From NCBI RefSeq assembly GCF_003610295.1, contig NZ_RAPV01000003.1, positions 310,001 through 374,000 on the forward strand: a stretch of DNA of 64,000 nucleotides. Reading direction: 5' to 3'. This document shows, piece after piece, positions 29,462 to 38,430 of this stretch; within the stretch, counting starts at the first letter, position 1; each line of letters opens with the position of its first letter. The translations under genes were made by a program, and so were the position numbers. This DNA is from Paraburkholderia sp. BL23I1N1. GTDB taxonomy: Bacteria > Pseudomonadota > Gammaproteobacteria > Burkholderiales > Burkholderiaceae. Below the pieces are notes generated by a model. That model did not search any database. It had not been told where the DNA came from and saw nothing but the letters and a program-made list of their open reading frames with translations.

Positions 29462-29839
29462 ATGAAATTCAACGAGTCCATTAATCAACCGATGCAACCG
29501 GCCGCGGCGCCGCTGCATGAAGAGGCGCTGCCGCCCGTTCTCCCGAACCGTGCAGCACGACGTGCCAAGTCGGCCAGTCATCCAGAAGTGGCCGACTTCG
29601 CGATGCCTTCCCTACCGGCATCACTTCAAGCACGCGTGGTCAACAGCGATGGCGTGCGCGTTATCGATCGCGTTCTGCGCCTGCCAGAAGTTCTCGCGAT
29701 GATTGGCATCGGACGGACGACACTCTTGGGCATGGTAAAAACTGGCGAATTTCCAGCTCCGTTACGGCTCTCTGCCCGTATACGAGCCTGGCGGCAGTCC
29801 TCCGTGGAGGCCTTCCTTGCGTCGAAGGAGGCCGAATAA
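29462..29839 (+). CDS. AlpA-family transcriptional regulator
   Basis: 125 residues. The last ~55 form the AlpA/excisionase-type winged helix-turn-helix: VLRLPEVLAMIGIGRTTLLG then GEFPAPLRLSARIRAWRQS. AlpA proteins activate integrase or island excision genes in P4-like elements. The N-terminal 65 residues are Ala/Pro-rich and not recognised. ATG 29462 follows a GGTGAG Shine-Dalgarno; ATG 29444 is possible. It is coupled to the next gene by a TAATG overlap. Confidence 0.8.
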   Translation: MKFNESINQPMQPAAAPLHEEALPPVLPNRAARRAKSASHPEVADFAMPSLPASLQARVVNSDGVRVIDRVLRLPEVLAMIGIGRTTLLGMVKTGEFPAPLRLSARIRAWRQSSVEAFLASKEAE

Positions 29840-30990
29840 TGACGCAGTCACTGAACCCGTTGCCGACTCCTGCCCGCACGCCAGTCGGCACAAACACATC
29901 TTCAGCGGACAATGCGAGCGCACCCGGCGTTGCTAAAGTAGCTTCGTCGCCGGTGCTGTTCGCGATGAAGGTTTTTCTCGAGAGCGAGCAACCGGAAAAA
30001 GGCGTCGTACTCGTGACGAACAGCGACCCGACCGACTCGGCCGTTGCGATGGCTGCCGTCGCGCACGGCATTGTGTGTGACGATGCGATTGCCAATCAGC
30101 AGATACGCCACATTTCGAATATCACTTTTCTGCATCCATCCGGCCGCCGTGCCCTAGTGCCGGTGAAGGCGTTTGCATCCAGTGCTGTAAAGGCAAAGCT
30201 GCGCGAAGTGCCGGTCAGTCATTGCACCAACCTCAACCCGTTGGTGCCCGAAGGTGTGCACATTGTGCTGAATCAGTTGAAACCGGGCGAGTGCATTTTC
30301 GTCCAGATCGACTACCAGACCGTGGTCCGCGATGTGGCGATCGCCGCACTGGCCGAACTGAACGTCAAGATCAAAGAACTTGGCGCGGTACTCGTCATCT
30401 TCGTTTTACACAGCAAAAAACAGGACGTTAGCTGGTTGCAGGGTCATTGCGGAATGTTCGTGGAAGTCGGCAAGTGCGAGCCGGGACCGGGCGCGCAGGC
30501 GGCAGTCGCTCTAACGAATGTTTCGCTGTCGAGTTGGCATTCGCATGGAATCGGTCGTGTGATGGTCGAAGCATTTCTCGAACCGGACAACACGTGGTCC
30601 TATCGTTCGGAACCGTTCATCGCGGGGCGCGCGATCATCCGTCTGGCGTGGTGTCTTTGCCGCAAGGGTGTGAAGTTGGAGCAGATCGCAAAAGTCATCG
30701 GCATCGATAAGTCGAACATCTCGCGTGGTCTTGCGCTGCTATTGATCCCGCCGAACAATACGGTGGGCCTTGTTTCGCCGAAGGGCTGCCGCAAACGCTG
30801 GATAAGCCGCTACCCGGAAGCAGAAAACGTGTGGCCGGTCAACAAGCCCGACCAGCGAGCAGGTACCAACGCCACAGATGAAGTGACCAAGGTATCGACC
30901 CCGTCCAAGACCGACAACACGGGCCATGTTGTCAATGGGGCGTCGGCGATTGGCCGCGTGCATCCGGCGCCTCCGAACGACAAGTCGTAG
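29839..30990 (+). CDS. Island helix-turn-helix protein, function unknown
   Basis: 383 residues. The central part (~35-250) is an alpha/beta domain whose layout recalls RecA/KaiC-type ATPases (GVVLVTNSDPTDSAVAMAA, later GAVLVIFVLHSKKQDVSW), but no Walker A motif is present. Residues ~275-300 (GVKLEQIAKVIGIDKSNIS) form a helix-turn-helix. The Pro/Thr-rich ends are probably disordered. Overlap with the AlpA-type gene points to a shared role in island regulation or replication. No name is justified. Confidence 0.6.
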   Translation: MTQSLNPLPTPARTPVGTNTSSADNASAPGVAKVASSPVLFAMKVFLESEQPEKGVVLVTNSDPTDSAVAMAAVAHGIVCDDAIANQQIRHISNITFLHPSGRRALVPVKAFASSAVKAKLREVPVSHCTNLNPLVPEGVHIVLNQLKPGECIFVQIDYQTVVRDVAIAALAELNVKIKELGAVLVIFVLHSKKQDVSWLQGHCGMFVEVGKCEPGPGAQAAVALTNVSLSSWHSHGIGRVMVEAFLEPDNTWSYRSEPFIAGRAIIRLAWCLCRKGVKLEQIAKVIGIDKSNISRGLALLLIPPNNTVGLVSPKGCRKRWISRYPEAENVWPVNKPDQRAGTNATDEVTKVSTPSKTDNTGHVVNGASAIGRVHPAPPNDKS

Positions 30991-31120
30991 TCGTGGTCTT
31001 GCGGTCGTTGCGCGAAATTCCAGCCCCTCCGGATTCAGCGCAACGACCACAACCGGATACTGACAGCGGCCTCGACCACTAACCTACTCTCCTCTACGTA
31101 TCGTTTCGGCAACGCCCATC

Positions 31121-31255
31121 CTAGCGAAGAAAGTCGACCAGACGCAAAGCGTGTCCAACGAACTGAATTCGCTGAAATACCCTTTAAAACAGAGGTTCGA
31201 AGCAAATCACATTGATCGCAATGGAAGTGGGGGCTAGCGGAGAAAGTCGACCAGA
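31121..31255. repeat. 22-base direct repeat pair upstream of rep-like gene
   Basis: CTAGCG(A/G)AGAAAGTCGACCAGA occurs at 31,121-31,142 and 31,234-31,255 with one mismatch. The interval 30,991-31,486 holds no gene and is A/T-rich from about 31,320 on. It may hold an origin or regulator sites for the initiator-like gene at 31,487. Confidence 0.6.
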
Positions 31256-31486
31256 AACTGCATCCTTTTTCGTTGGAACGATGCCTCACTTTCGTCAACA
31301 TCCCTGTTTTTAAGGGGGATTCGTTGTCTTAGCACTAGAGAATCACGCGGCTGTAATAACAAATCCACTACATATAGGAATACATCCAGTCCTACATGAC
31401 ATGGGTGGAAAGTTGTAAATGAAGTGACTGGCCGGATTCCGCCACGTCTCGGTTCCGTGCGACTCCTTAACCTTATCTAACCAAGT

Positions 31487-32623
31487 ATGCCTAATTTAAA
31501 ATTCCATGAAGTTATCGGCACCTCGCCGCTAAAACACATAGACGAGATTGGCGTCGACAAGTCGAAACTCGGCATCCGGTCGGAGCACGTTGACGCTTCT
31601 TTTGCAGCGCTGCTGCAGGAGAAGTTCGATTTGCTCAGGAACAGGCCGGGCACTCGTTCGCTCACGTCGCAACGTGAGGCGTTCAAGCAACGTCTGCACG
31701 TACCGGTCGGCGAGGAGTTGGTTCTGATTGAGTGCCAGCCGAACACCGCGACGTATCCGTGGGCGGCGACCATCGAGTTCAATCCGAATCCGTATTTGCG
31801 CAAGGGCGAGAAGGCCATTGCCCAGCTCAGAAGCTTTTTCCGCTTCCTCTTCGGCTACGACGCGCAGCGTATCCTGTCGCATGCCTTCATATCGGTGCTG
31901 CACGTGAATATCGACTACAACATCAACCCGCTCGAAGGGACGCTGGTCAGCGCAAAGGGAAAGCGCAGCGGCGCGAAGGTGATGTACGACTTCGACGGTC
32001 ACGGTATCCTCGGATCACTGTATGTCGGTGTGCTCAATTCTGATCGTCGGCTTGCCATCTATGACAAGGCAGCCGAAGTCCTGCACCGCAAACTGGGGCC
32101 GGACGCCAACAAGATACTCGCGGCGCTCGCGTCGGATGACAAGTGGGATATCGAGGTGAGCAAGCTGAAGGAAAAGTTGGAGACCCCGGCCCGCTGGCGT
32201 CTGGAGGTGCGTTGCAAGCGCAAGCCGGAGGACGCCGTTCCTGTTTCGCTAATCAGTGAGTTCGCATCGTGCTTTGACGGTATCCGCTTCCTCCATCTGC
32301 CGACTGACGTCCATCCCTTTAACACGTCGCTGGGTCGCCTGTTCATCACAAGCGCGCGTCAGAACGGTATTCCCCTAGCGCTGCGGGCACTCGACGAGAA
32401 TGAGCGTCGCCAGTTCAACCGCAAGCTCAGCCAACTGCAGGACGTGGACTGGTTCAATGCTGAATTGTTGCGCGACGCTATCGTGCAGGTCATTAACAGA
32501 CTCTCGCCACTGTTCGCACCACCGCAGGGTCGGTTGCAAGTGACACGCACCGGCGAGGATGGATCGGCACGGGGAAAGCAGTCGGTTCGCGACGAGCAGC
32601 GCCGGTTGCGACCGCAGCTATAG
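31487..32623 (+). CDS. Replication-initiator-like protein (Rep_trans/rolling-circle type)
   Basis: 378 residues. The central segment SLYVGVLNSDRRLAIYDKAA (~185-205) followed by WRLEVRCKRKPEDA matches the pattern of Rep_trans/NicK-type rolling-circle initiators (a T/SxYxGxxxSDxxxRxYDK strand then a conserved Arg-x-Glu). These nick DNA through a Tyr and copy plasmids or circular integrative elements. An upstream HVNIDYNINP segment holds candidate residues, but the catalytic Tyr cannot be assigned by eye. Two 22-base repeats lie just upstream. The identification rests on a pattern match only. Confidence 0.55.
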   Translation: MPNLKFHEVIGTSPLKHIDEIGVDKSKLGIRSEHVDASFAALLQEKFDLLRNRPGTRSLTSQREAFKQRLHVPVGEELVLIECQPNTATYPWAATIEFNPNPYLRKGEKAIAQLRSFFRFLFGYDAQRILSHAFISVLHVNIDYNINPLEGTLVSAKGKRSGAKVMYDFDGHGILGSLYVGVLNSDRRLAIYDKAAEVLHRKLGPDANKILAALASDDKWDIEVSKLKEKLETPARWRLEVRCKRKPEDAVPVSLISEFASCFDGIRFLHLPTDVHPFNTSLGRLFITSARQNGIPLALRALDENERRQFNRKLSQLQDVDWFNAELLRDAIVQVINRLSPLFAPPQGRLQVTRTGEDGSARGKQSVRDEQRRLRPQL

Positions 32624-33037
32624 GAAGACCATCGTCTTATATCTTGTGTCAGCGGCGTTCACAGGCGTGGCTGACCGAACGACAAGCGGTATCTACAGAA
32701 TGCGCAGATTGCGGATACGTCCGATCTGCGGCGAGCGCTGCCGGATAAGATCGGTGAGGAATTCGGGCAGTAGAGCACGCGGTATGGTCGCGGGCACGTC
32801 CGTGACCAGCTACGACGGCACATGGACGATGAAATCGTTCGGCGCGCTCGCGAGGCTGTGCTCGTAGGAAACGTTATAGTCCAAGATGGCCCTGAATCCA
32901 GTCTGGCTGCAGTGTGACCGGGCTTGCACAATCGTTGCCCAGAAGCTGCCTCCATTATTACATTGCCGGGAGATTGCCGACGACTGACTATTCTGGAGAA
33001 GCCTCGGTAAAATGGCGCGCATTGAACAGGGGGCACA
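32624..33037. other. Gene-poor interval
   Basis: About 414 bases. Frames exist on both strands, but none shows a start, Shine-Dalgarno or recognisable protein; it may hold gene remnants. Confidence 0.35.
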
Positions 33038-33226
33038 GTGCGGAAACTCATTTCGTTGATCTTGCTGGTTGCGTCGGCAACGGCATTTTTCCCAACTACT
33101 GCAGAAGCGCATTCGCGTGTCATCTGCAAGCGCGTCTGGCATCGGGGACATCTGGTTCGCCGCTGCCGGTCGGTGCCGCCGCCGCACCATCGTCGACCAC
33201 CGGCTCACCATGCAACATATGTTTGA
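33038..33226 (+). CDS. Small secreted basic protein
   Basis: 62 residues. GTG start after AGGGGGCACA. A signal peptide (LISLILLVASATAFFPTTAEA) is followed by a ~40-residue mature part rich in His, Arg and Pro with two Cys (ICKRVWHRGHLVRRCR), which could form a disulphide. Family not recognised; periplasmic location is likely. Confidence 0.55.
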   Translation: MRKLISLILLVASATAFFPTTAEAHSRVICKRVWHRGHLVRRCRSVPPPHHRRPPAHHATYV

Positions 33227-33313
33227 GATGGTTCGAGTGGCGATGCATCGAATCTAGCGGCGTCTCCTGTCGCCTGAGTTTGGCTTGCTATCGAACGCGA
33301 TTATCCAACTCCC

Positions 33314-33622
33314 ATGATCGTCAACTTCCACACGGACCCGGTCGAACTCGACTTGGTCTGCACCGATCTCACGAACGACGGCGTTGTCGTAATCGAAACG
33401 ACACGTCCGAATTTCAAAAACATTGCTTCGGCGGTCATGCAACGCATGACGGAATGTGTCCTTCCTTTATCAGTCGAAGGCATGGACCGCGACTGGCATC
33501 ACTACCTGATCAATAACGACGTCGAGAGCTTTGAATCGTTGATAACAAGCGGGCGCGTCGCACAGGCTGTCGTGAAATGGCAAGCCGCCGCTTCGCCAAT
33601 GCCCTACAGCACAAGAGTCTGA
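33314..33622 (+). CDS. Hypothetical protein
   Basis: 102 residues, cytoplasmic, acidic (VDLVCTDLTNDGVVVIETTR-type alpha/beta N-terminus). No family recognised. Small acidic single-domain proteins like this are common as immunity genes, but no toxin lies beside it. Weak ribosome site. Confidence 0.4.
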   Translation: MIVNFHTDPVELDLVCTDLTNDGVVVIETTRPNFKNIASAVMQRMTECVLPLSVEGMDRDWHHYLINNDVESFESLITSGRVAQAVVKWQAAASPMPYSTRV

Positions 33623-34221
33623 CGCCGCGACGCGCTGTGCCGCAATTTGGGGATGGACACCGACTCGAAGTCGGTGGACGCAGGCGTCGCAGCCGAGGAT
33701 GACAAGAGCGCCATTACCTGGGCTGTCTGAATGAATCTCGCGTCGGCCGGGGAAGTCACACTTTACTAGCACGGACGTTCGCAAGCGATTCATCGCGAGA
33801 GCGTCGGCCGGTGCAACTCGACATGCAGGGGGAGCGCAAAGCAGCCACTACACTGATGAAACGGCTCCCGACTGTGGCGAATCCACCTGACGCTGAGACA
33901 GCACCGAAATCTTTGCGGCACGAGGTCCGCATTGTCTTGCGCCCCAAAGGCGCTCAGGGTAACAAAGACAGCGAAGAGGGTTCGCTGCCTCGGGAGCGTA
34001 ATATTGCACCTTGCCGCTGCAGCCGCAATCCGTTGCACTTTGTCGACAACCATTCCGCCGCTACGCTCGATTCGATGCGGCTGACGTCGGACCAGGTTCG
34101 GCCAATTTCGGCCAGGAAGAGACAGTCGACATCGTGGCCTAGCTCGTTGACAATCGCCGTGGATTGAACGATCCAGAGTCCAAACGCACAACCAAGAATT
34201 GAACAATCGGGCAACGCAAGA
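33623..34221. other. 600-base gene-poor interval
   Basis: Open frames occur on both strands, but none has a convincing start or protein. It probably holds decayed genes or regulatory sequence. Confidence 0.35.
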
Positions 34222-35049
34222 ATGACATCCCAAGCAGAAGTCTATTTGCAAGATTTTCACCGGCGTCGGGCAGGAGCAACGCGCCGGGCCTTTGGCAATC
34301 TTCCTGCGCGGTCGACGCATGCAGAATACCCGTCTTCCTATCATGCGCTGGCAAAACGGGTGCCGAATGATGGTATGTCGCGCACCGAGCTCGATCTGGC
34401 ATGTGGTGATGGGCCACTGCTGCAAATTCTGAACGATCGGCGCAACGCAGGAACGAAGTTGATCGGCCTCGACATGAGCGAGGGCGAGCTGAGCGCTGCT
34501 CGGGCGGTGCTGCCGCCGGACGTTCGATTGATCAATGAGCGCGCGCAAGAGTTGTCGCTCGATACCGACTCGGTCGACTATGTTCTGTCGCACATGGCTT
34601 TGATGTTGATGGACGACATAGAGCAAGTCATTCGTGAAATTCGTCGGGTATTGCGTGAAGGCGGTAGTTTCTCAGCTGTCGTCGGGCGTGCCTTTCTGAC
34701 CGAGGAAGTCGGGGAGGTCTTTTTAGACGTATTCAAGCCAATTGCGAAGGCGAACCTGACGCACCTACCGCTCGGTGACGCGCGCACACGCAGCGAAACC
34801 GGTTGGAGCGAACTACTCCAGCATTGTTTCGTTAATGTAGCCTTCGAAAACATCGAAATTGACTGGACGCCTACGCCTGAGCAGTTATGGTTGGACATGT
34901 TGGACACTTACGATGCAGACAGGATGTCGGAAGCAACGCGCGCACAGTTCAAGGGCGAACTATTGTCGGCGTTCGCGCCCATGCAGCGCGAAGACGGAAC
35001 GCTAAAGACGGGATGGGGGCTGCGTCTTGTCCAGGCCAGTGCTGCCTAA
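34222..35049 (+). CDS. Class I SAM-dependent methyltransferase
   Basis: 275 residues. Motif I is TELDLACGDGPLLQIL (~residue 55), followed by KLIGLDMSEGELSAA (acidic residue binding the SAM ribose), VDYVLSHMALMLMDDI and IRRVLREGGSFSAVVG. These are the Methyltransf_11/25 landmarks of small-molecule or natural-product methylases. No biosynthetic partners are nearby, so the substrate is unknown. A 44-base repeat begins 6 bases after its stop. Confidence 0.8.
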   Translation: MTSQAEVYLQDFHRRRAGATRRAFGNLPARSTHAEYPSSYHALAKRVPNDGMSRTELDLACGDGPLLQILNDRRNAGTKLIGLDMSEGELSAARAVLPPDVRLINERAQELSLDTDSVDYVLSHMALMLMDDIEQVIREIRRVLREGGSFSAVVGRAFLTEEVGEVFLDVFKPIAKANLTHLPLGDARTRSETGWSELLQHCFVNVAFENIEIDWTPTPEQLWLDMLDTYDADRMSEATRAQFKGELLSAFAPMQREDGTLKTGWGLRLVQASAA

Positions 35050-35055
35050 CGGCCA

Positions 35056-35099
35056 GGTTCGGCCGTTCGACATCGACGTATGAACCGTCGACAATTCGG
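35056..35099 (+). repeat. 44-base dispersed repeat, copy 1
   Basis: Begins GGTTCGGCCGTTCGACAT and ends GTCGACAATTCGG. It pairs with copy 2 at 36,045 with the same spacing and about three quarters identity. Confidence 0.6.
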
Positions 35100-35169
35100 T
35101 TCGTCGCCTATATCGACATTAGCCTGGCCATCCAGTCAATGACGGGTACGAATCCAGGAGGAGTCTTCT

Positions 35170-35487
35170 GTGGCATGCGCTCGATGCGAGGACCTATGCG
35201 TTCGATATGCGATCAGGCATCCGCGCGAGCTACGTAAAGCGATACAGATTGCAGCGGAGAACGTCGCGGATAGAACAGTTGTAGAAGTAATTCCCGACAG
35301 CCCTTGCGTCTCCGTCTCATTCGACAAACTCGCGGCGGGTGCCGCATGGGACGACTACGTCGAGTACCATTTTCGCTGCCTGCATTGCAATGAAGCTTTC
35401 TGGTTGCACGCGGAAACGTATCACGGCAGCGGTGGCTACTGGGAACCGAAAGACGAAGCGTCGATACGTGACAACATCACCAACTAG
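35170..35487 (+). CDS. Small protein with Cys pairs, possible orphan immunity protein
   Basis: 105 residues. GTG start with a strong AGGAGGAG ribosome site. CARCEDLC near the N-terminus and CLHCNEAFW in the C-terminal half could form a Zn-binding knot. The Trp/Tyr-rich C-terminus (HFRCLHCNEAFWLHAETYHG, GGYWEPKD) is reminiscent of small immunity proteins of polymorphic toxins. That assignment is by appearance only. Confidence 0.5.
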   Translation: MACARCEDLCVRYAIRHPRELRKAIQIAAENVADRTVVEVIPDSPCVSVSFDKLAAGAAWDDYVEYHFRCLHCNEAFWLHAETYHGSGGYWEPKDEASIRDNITN

Positions 35488-35585
35488 TCGCGAACGATCA
35501 CTGGGAGACAATCGACAGCGGTGGCGAGATCGTTACAATCGACCTTCCACAGACCCGGTACTTGGCACGGACACGGACGCTTGCG

Positions 35586-35930
35586 ATGACTGAAAAATAT
35601 CGACTCAGACTCATGTTCGAGTGGGGCGGTGGTTGTATTTGGGTGGGAGACGACGCTACTCGCAGCGCATACGGGGTGGGTCCGATTGAGGACTCGCTGC
35701 CGCTGGCTGACGAGACGCGCAGAAAGCTTGCGGAAATGACTGCGTGGCATGACCTATCGCTCAACTGGGAATACCCTCCAGACCCCGGACCGTGGGACGC
35801 GTACGAGTACGAGCGCTTTGACGCGACCGCGGCCGCGATGCGTGATCATCTTCAACAGGAACTGGGGGACTGCTTCGCTATCGTCTACGAGAGATTGGGG
35901 GTTCATGAGGGACGCTCCAAGGATCGGTAG
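35586..35930 (+). CDS. Hypothetical protein, possible orphan immunity protein
   Basis: 114 residues, acidic, aromatic-rich (LMFEWGGGCIWVGDD, LNWEYPPDPGPWDAYEYERF). ATG 35586 is preferred to the upstream in-frame start. The order of motifs, from an FEWGGGxxW strand to a DPGPWxxxEYERF segment to a long helix, is typical of small immunity-type proteins next to Rhs/T6SS or CDI toxins. No toxin is adjacent; inference only. Confidence 0.5.
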   Translation: MTEKYRLRLMFEWGGGCIWVGDDATRSAYGVGPIEDSLPLADETRRKLAEMTAWHDLSLNWEYPPDPGPWDAYEYERFDATAAAMRDHLQQELGDCFAIVYERLGVHEGRSKDR

Positions 35931-36424
35931 CCTGGGAGCAGGCTGGACCGGAAGCTCGCCTTTCCGCGAATGACCGCTTCAGAGAAGGGCGGCTGTCCCT
36001 TTTGGGTCGGTTTGGTGCGTTGGCCGTCGGGCTCTGTGCGGCCGGGATCGGCCGTTCGACATTGCCGGCCGGATCGTCGACAATTCGGGGGGCGGGAGCG
36101 GGTGACGCTATCTCGTGTCTCGGAAACAGGCCGATGACAGAGGTTCGCGTTGACGGGCGAGGAACATGCGGCCAAATTGCGCGCCACGATTCGTAGAAGC
36201 TTGCGCGGGAACAAGCTGATCGACCCTGCGCAAGGAAAAAAACTTTCACAACATTTGTGTACAACGGGGTCAAGGATGAACTGGTTACCGGCACTCATGA
36301 CAAGTGACGTCGTCGACGAAACCTATGGCGGGGTCAAGCACCCAATTTGCTGCGAACTTAGCCGTATCCGCATCGTCGCCCTACGGAAGATTTGGAACCC
36401 GACGTGCCGCTTAGGAGCAGCAGC
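35931..36424. other. Intergenic interval with repeat copy 2
   Basis: About 494 bases with no supported gene. It includes the second 44-base repeat at 36,045-36,088 and a Burkholderia-like G/T-rich intergenic stretch before it. Confidence 0.35.
36045..36088 (+). repeat. 44-base dispersed repeat, copy 2
   Basis: GGATCGGCCGTTCGACAT, a variable middle, then CGTCGACAATTCGG. Same length and ends as copy 1 at 35,056. Confidence 0.6.
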
Positions 36425-37159
36425 ATGACGTTCCGATCTCTGGTGGACGCGCTGCTCGGACGCAAGCGGCAGGAACCATCAACCCGCTCGGTTCAACACG
36501 TCGCAGTCACCCCAAGGCTAAGCCAGCAGTTTGAACTTCCGGCACAATGGGCCTTGCAGCAGGAAGATGAGCACATCGCCGTTTTCCGCAACGCGGTGGG
36601 CGATGTGCTGACGATCAACTTCTTTATGGCCGTGCCCGACATCGGGGCTCCAATCGACGACGTTGATGCGCTGCGTGCGTTTTACCGTCACACAACCGAG
36701 GCTGCCGGTCTCGCCTTGGTTGAGACGGAGCTGGCACAACTAACCACATTGAGCGCCGTGCGCACCCTGTTCAAGGCGCGAATGGACCCGATACATGGTT
36801 TCGCCTTTGTCGGCTCCTACACTCTGCCCTTTGCCGACCGCTCTTACGTTATCAAGGTACAAAGCGTCGAGCAGGGCGTCACCGGTATGCGCGAAGCTGC
36901 CATTATGGTTCTGATGGGGCCACCAGAGATCGACGAAATAACAGGTGAGTTAATCGGATGGACTCAGGACCCATACGACCCAGGCTATCGTGCTGAGTTC
37001 ATGCGCAACCAGGCCGATGAGCAGAAGTTTGACGCCCAGTTTCCCGACCATCCTCTGAGCAAAGTTCGGCGCTATCTGGCGGAGCTTGAATCTGGCGTAC
37101 GTGTCGATCCTGCCATTCGTGGACTTCAACCATTCTCCTATCCAGCACAAGAGCATTGA
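36425..37159 (+). CDS. Hypothetical protein, possible immunity-type protein
   Basis: 244 residues, cytoplasmic. TTAGGAGCAGCAGC gives a good ribosome site for ATG 36425. Central alpha/beta segment: WALQQEDEHIAVFRNAVGD, then VRTLFKARMDPIHGFAFVGS, and a C-terminal helical part FDAQFPDHPLSKVRRYLAEL. The last pattern (DHPLSxxRxxLxxLExGV) is seen in immunity-like proteins encoded beside T6SS or other polymorphic toxins. No toxin partner is visible here, so it would be an orphan. Confidence 0.5.
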   Translation: MTFRSLVDALLGRKRQEPSTRSVQHVAVTPRLSQQFELPAQWALQQEDEHIAVFRNAVGDVLTINFFMAVPDIGAPIDDVDALRAFYRHTTEAAGLALVETELAQLTTLSAVRTLFKARMDPIHGFAFVGSYTLPFADRSYVIKVQSVEQGVTGMREAAIMVLMGPPEIDEITGELIGWTQDPYDPGYRAEFMRNQADEQKFDAQFPDHPLSKVRRYLAELESGVRVDPAIRGLQPFSYPAQEH

Positions 37160-38120
37160 AGGGACGACACGTCCGCACCGAGTAAGTATGGGGGCAGCTG
37201 CAAGTATGTCCGCGATGTCCGCAGATCGACCCAGTATTGGTATATCGAGCAGGCAAAACGGCCGGCTATTCATGCGAAGCATTGGAATTCCTCGTCCTCA
37301 GATTGTCCGCTAACGGGAAAGCCAGGTGACCCTTCCGGGTCGATCACGGGCCTTCAAGAAATACCGGTTCGCAGATTCTCGTAGCAGAAACTGTGAAGCA
37401 TGTCCTTGCACTTTGTCCGGAAGCATATCCTTGCACTCGCGGCAAAAAGATGCTCCCTGTTTCAACACACCACAAATATTACAAAGTCCATTCAATTTCG
37501 CATGCGAAATTCGGTTCGTTGCCGGGGTTCGGGCGTTTCGGACCGCCCCACGGCCCCGTCCGCCCCTTCCGAGCGGCTCCAGGGGGCCATTCCGGCCCGA
37601 TTTACCCTGTTTTGTGCGCCGAAGGAGCGACTGATCCGCCGTCCGGATGCCGTGAAAGCCGGATAGATTGTTATTTTTGTAAGAAATACGCGACCAACCC
37701 TCCCAATTTATGGGTGGTGCGGAGCTTCCGAAATGGGATATTTGTGCTAGGATCACCAAAATTCTGCGATTTTTGGCGTATTTTTTACGAAAAATTGCGA
37801 TTTTTTGCTGATGAAGTAAGTGCCTGCTCGACGGTCGCCCACCACGCAGACAACGCAGAAATTCACGCCTCGCCGCACGGATTTCCAGCTGTTTTGGCTT
37901 CACCGTCAGGCATGACCTCGGAGCGACATCTGTCCTTTCCCGGATGTGCCTGATCGCCATGCTGTCGCGGTCGACAAAGCGACGTTCCGCATCGTCTCGC
38001 TGCACCCAGTTTCGCCACCTCGCGCATCCGTTTGATTCCCCTGTTTTTCGCCGGGCTAACGCCTGTCCATCCGAGTCCATCCGGAAGCACTCGCTCGCCT
38101 GCACTTTTCGGAGACCGACC
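37160..38120. other. 960-base interval with A/T-rich core
   Basis: No firm gene. The core at 37,670-37,820 is strongly A/T-rich for this genome and contains the palindrome AAAAATTGCGATTTTT and a second GCGATTTTT copy; it may be a promoter or origin-like region. A minus-strand frame with four Cys lies at its left. Confidence 0.4.
37310..37633 (-). other. Possible small zinc-ribbon protein frame
   Basis: A minus-strand frame ending at 37,310 encodes CNICG then FCRECKDMLP, a CxxC-N(11)-CxxC knuckle typical of zinc ribbons, preceded by a basic Gly/Arg tract. No clear start was found, and the upstream A/T-rich block could be its promoter. The opposite frames look no better. It may be a real short gene or a remnant. 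Confidence 0.25.
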
Positions 38121-38429
38121 ATGAATTTAGAAGCCTCGCAGGGTGTCCTGTCACACCCGTTATTTCCTCTCGGCCGCCTCCTGGCGACTCCCGGCGCGAT
38201 TGATCTGCTCGACCGGACCGGCACGAACGCGACCAGCCTGCTGCATCGTCATCAGTGCGGCGATTTCGGAGACCTCTGTGCATCCGATGTTCAGGCCAAT
38301 CGAGACGCCATTCTGATCGGCGCGCGCATCCTGTCGTGCTACGAAATTGACACACGACGGGCGCCGGTCTGGATAATCACAGAATCGGGCCGTCGCGTAA
38401 CAACGATTCTTTTGCCGAGTGAATATTAG
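38121..38429 (+). CDS. Conserved island protein, function unknown
   Basis: 102 residues. The sequence PLGRLLATPGAIDLL, RHQCGDFGDLCASDVQANRD, GARILSCYEID and VWIITESGRRVTTILLPSEY matches a small family widespread on proteobacterial plasmids and genomic islands, often labelled plasmid-related protein. Its role is unknown. The family pattern fixes the ATG at 38121. It is followed one base later by the peptidase-like gene, so they are probably one transcript. Confidence 0.7.
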   Translation: MNLEASQGVLSHPLFPLGRLLATPGAIDLLDRTGTNATSLLHRHQCGDFGDLCASDVQANRDAILIGARILSCYEIDTRRAPVWIITESGRRVTTILLPSEY

Positions 38430-38430
38430 G

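Noticed and set aside
33790..34626. Minus-strand 278-codon frame overlapping the island methyltransferase
   Set aside because: It overlaps the SAM-binding motif region of the plus-strand gene and has no domain of its own.
37326..37953. Overlapping plus-strand frames in the 37.3-38.0 kb gap
   Set aside because: Three frames compete with no ribosome site or protein pattern; only the minus-strand Cys-knuckle frame merits a note.
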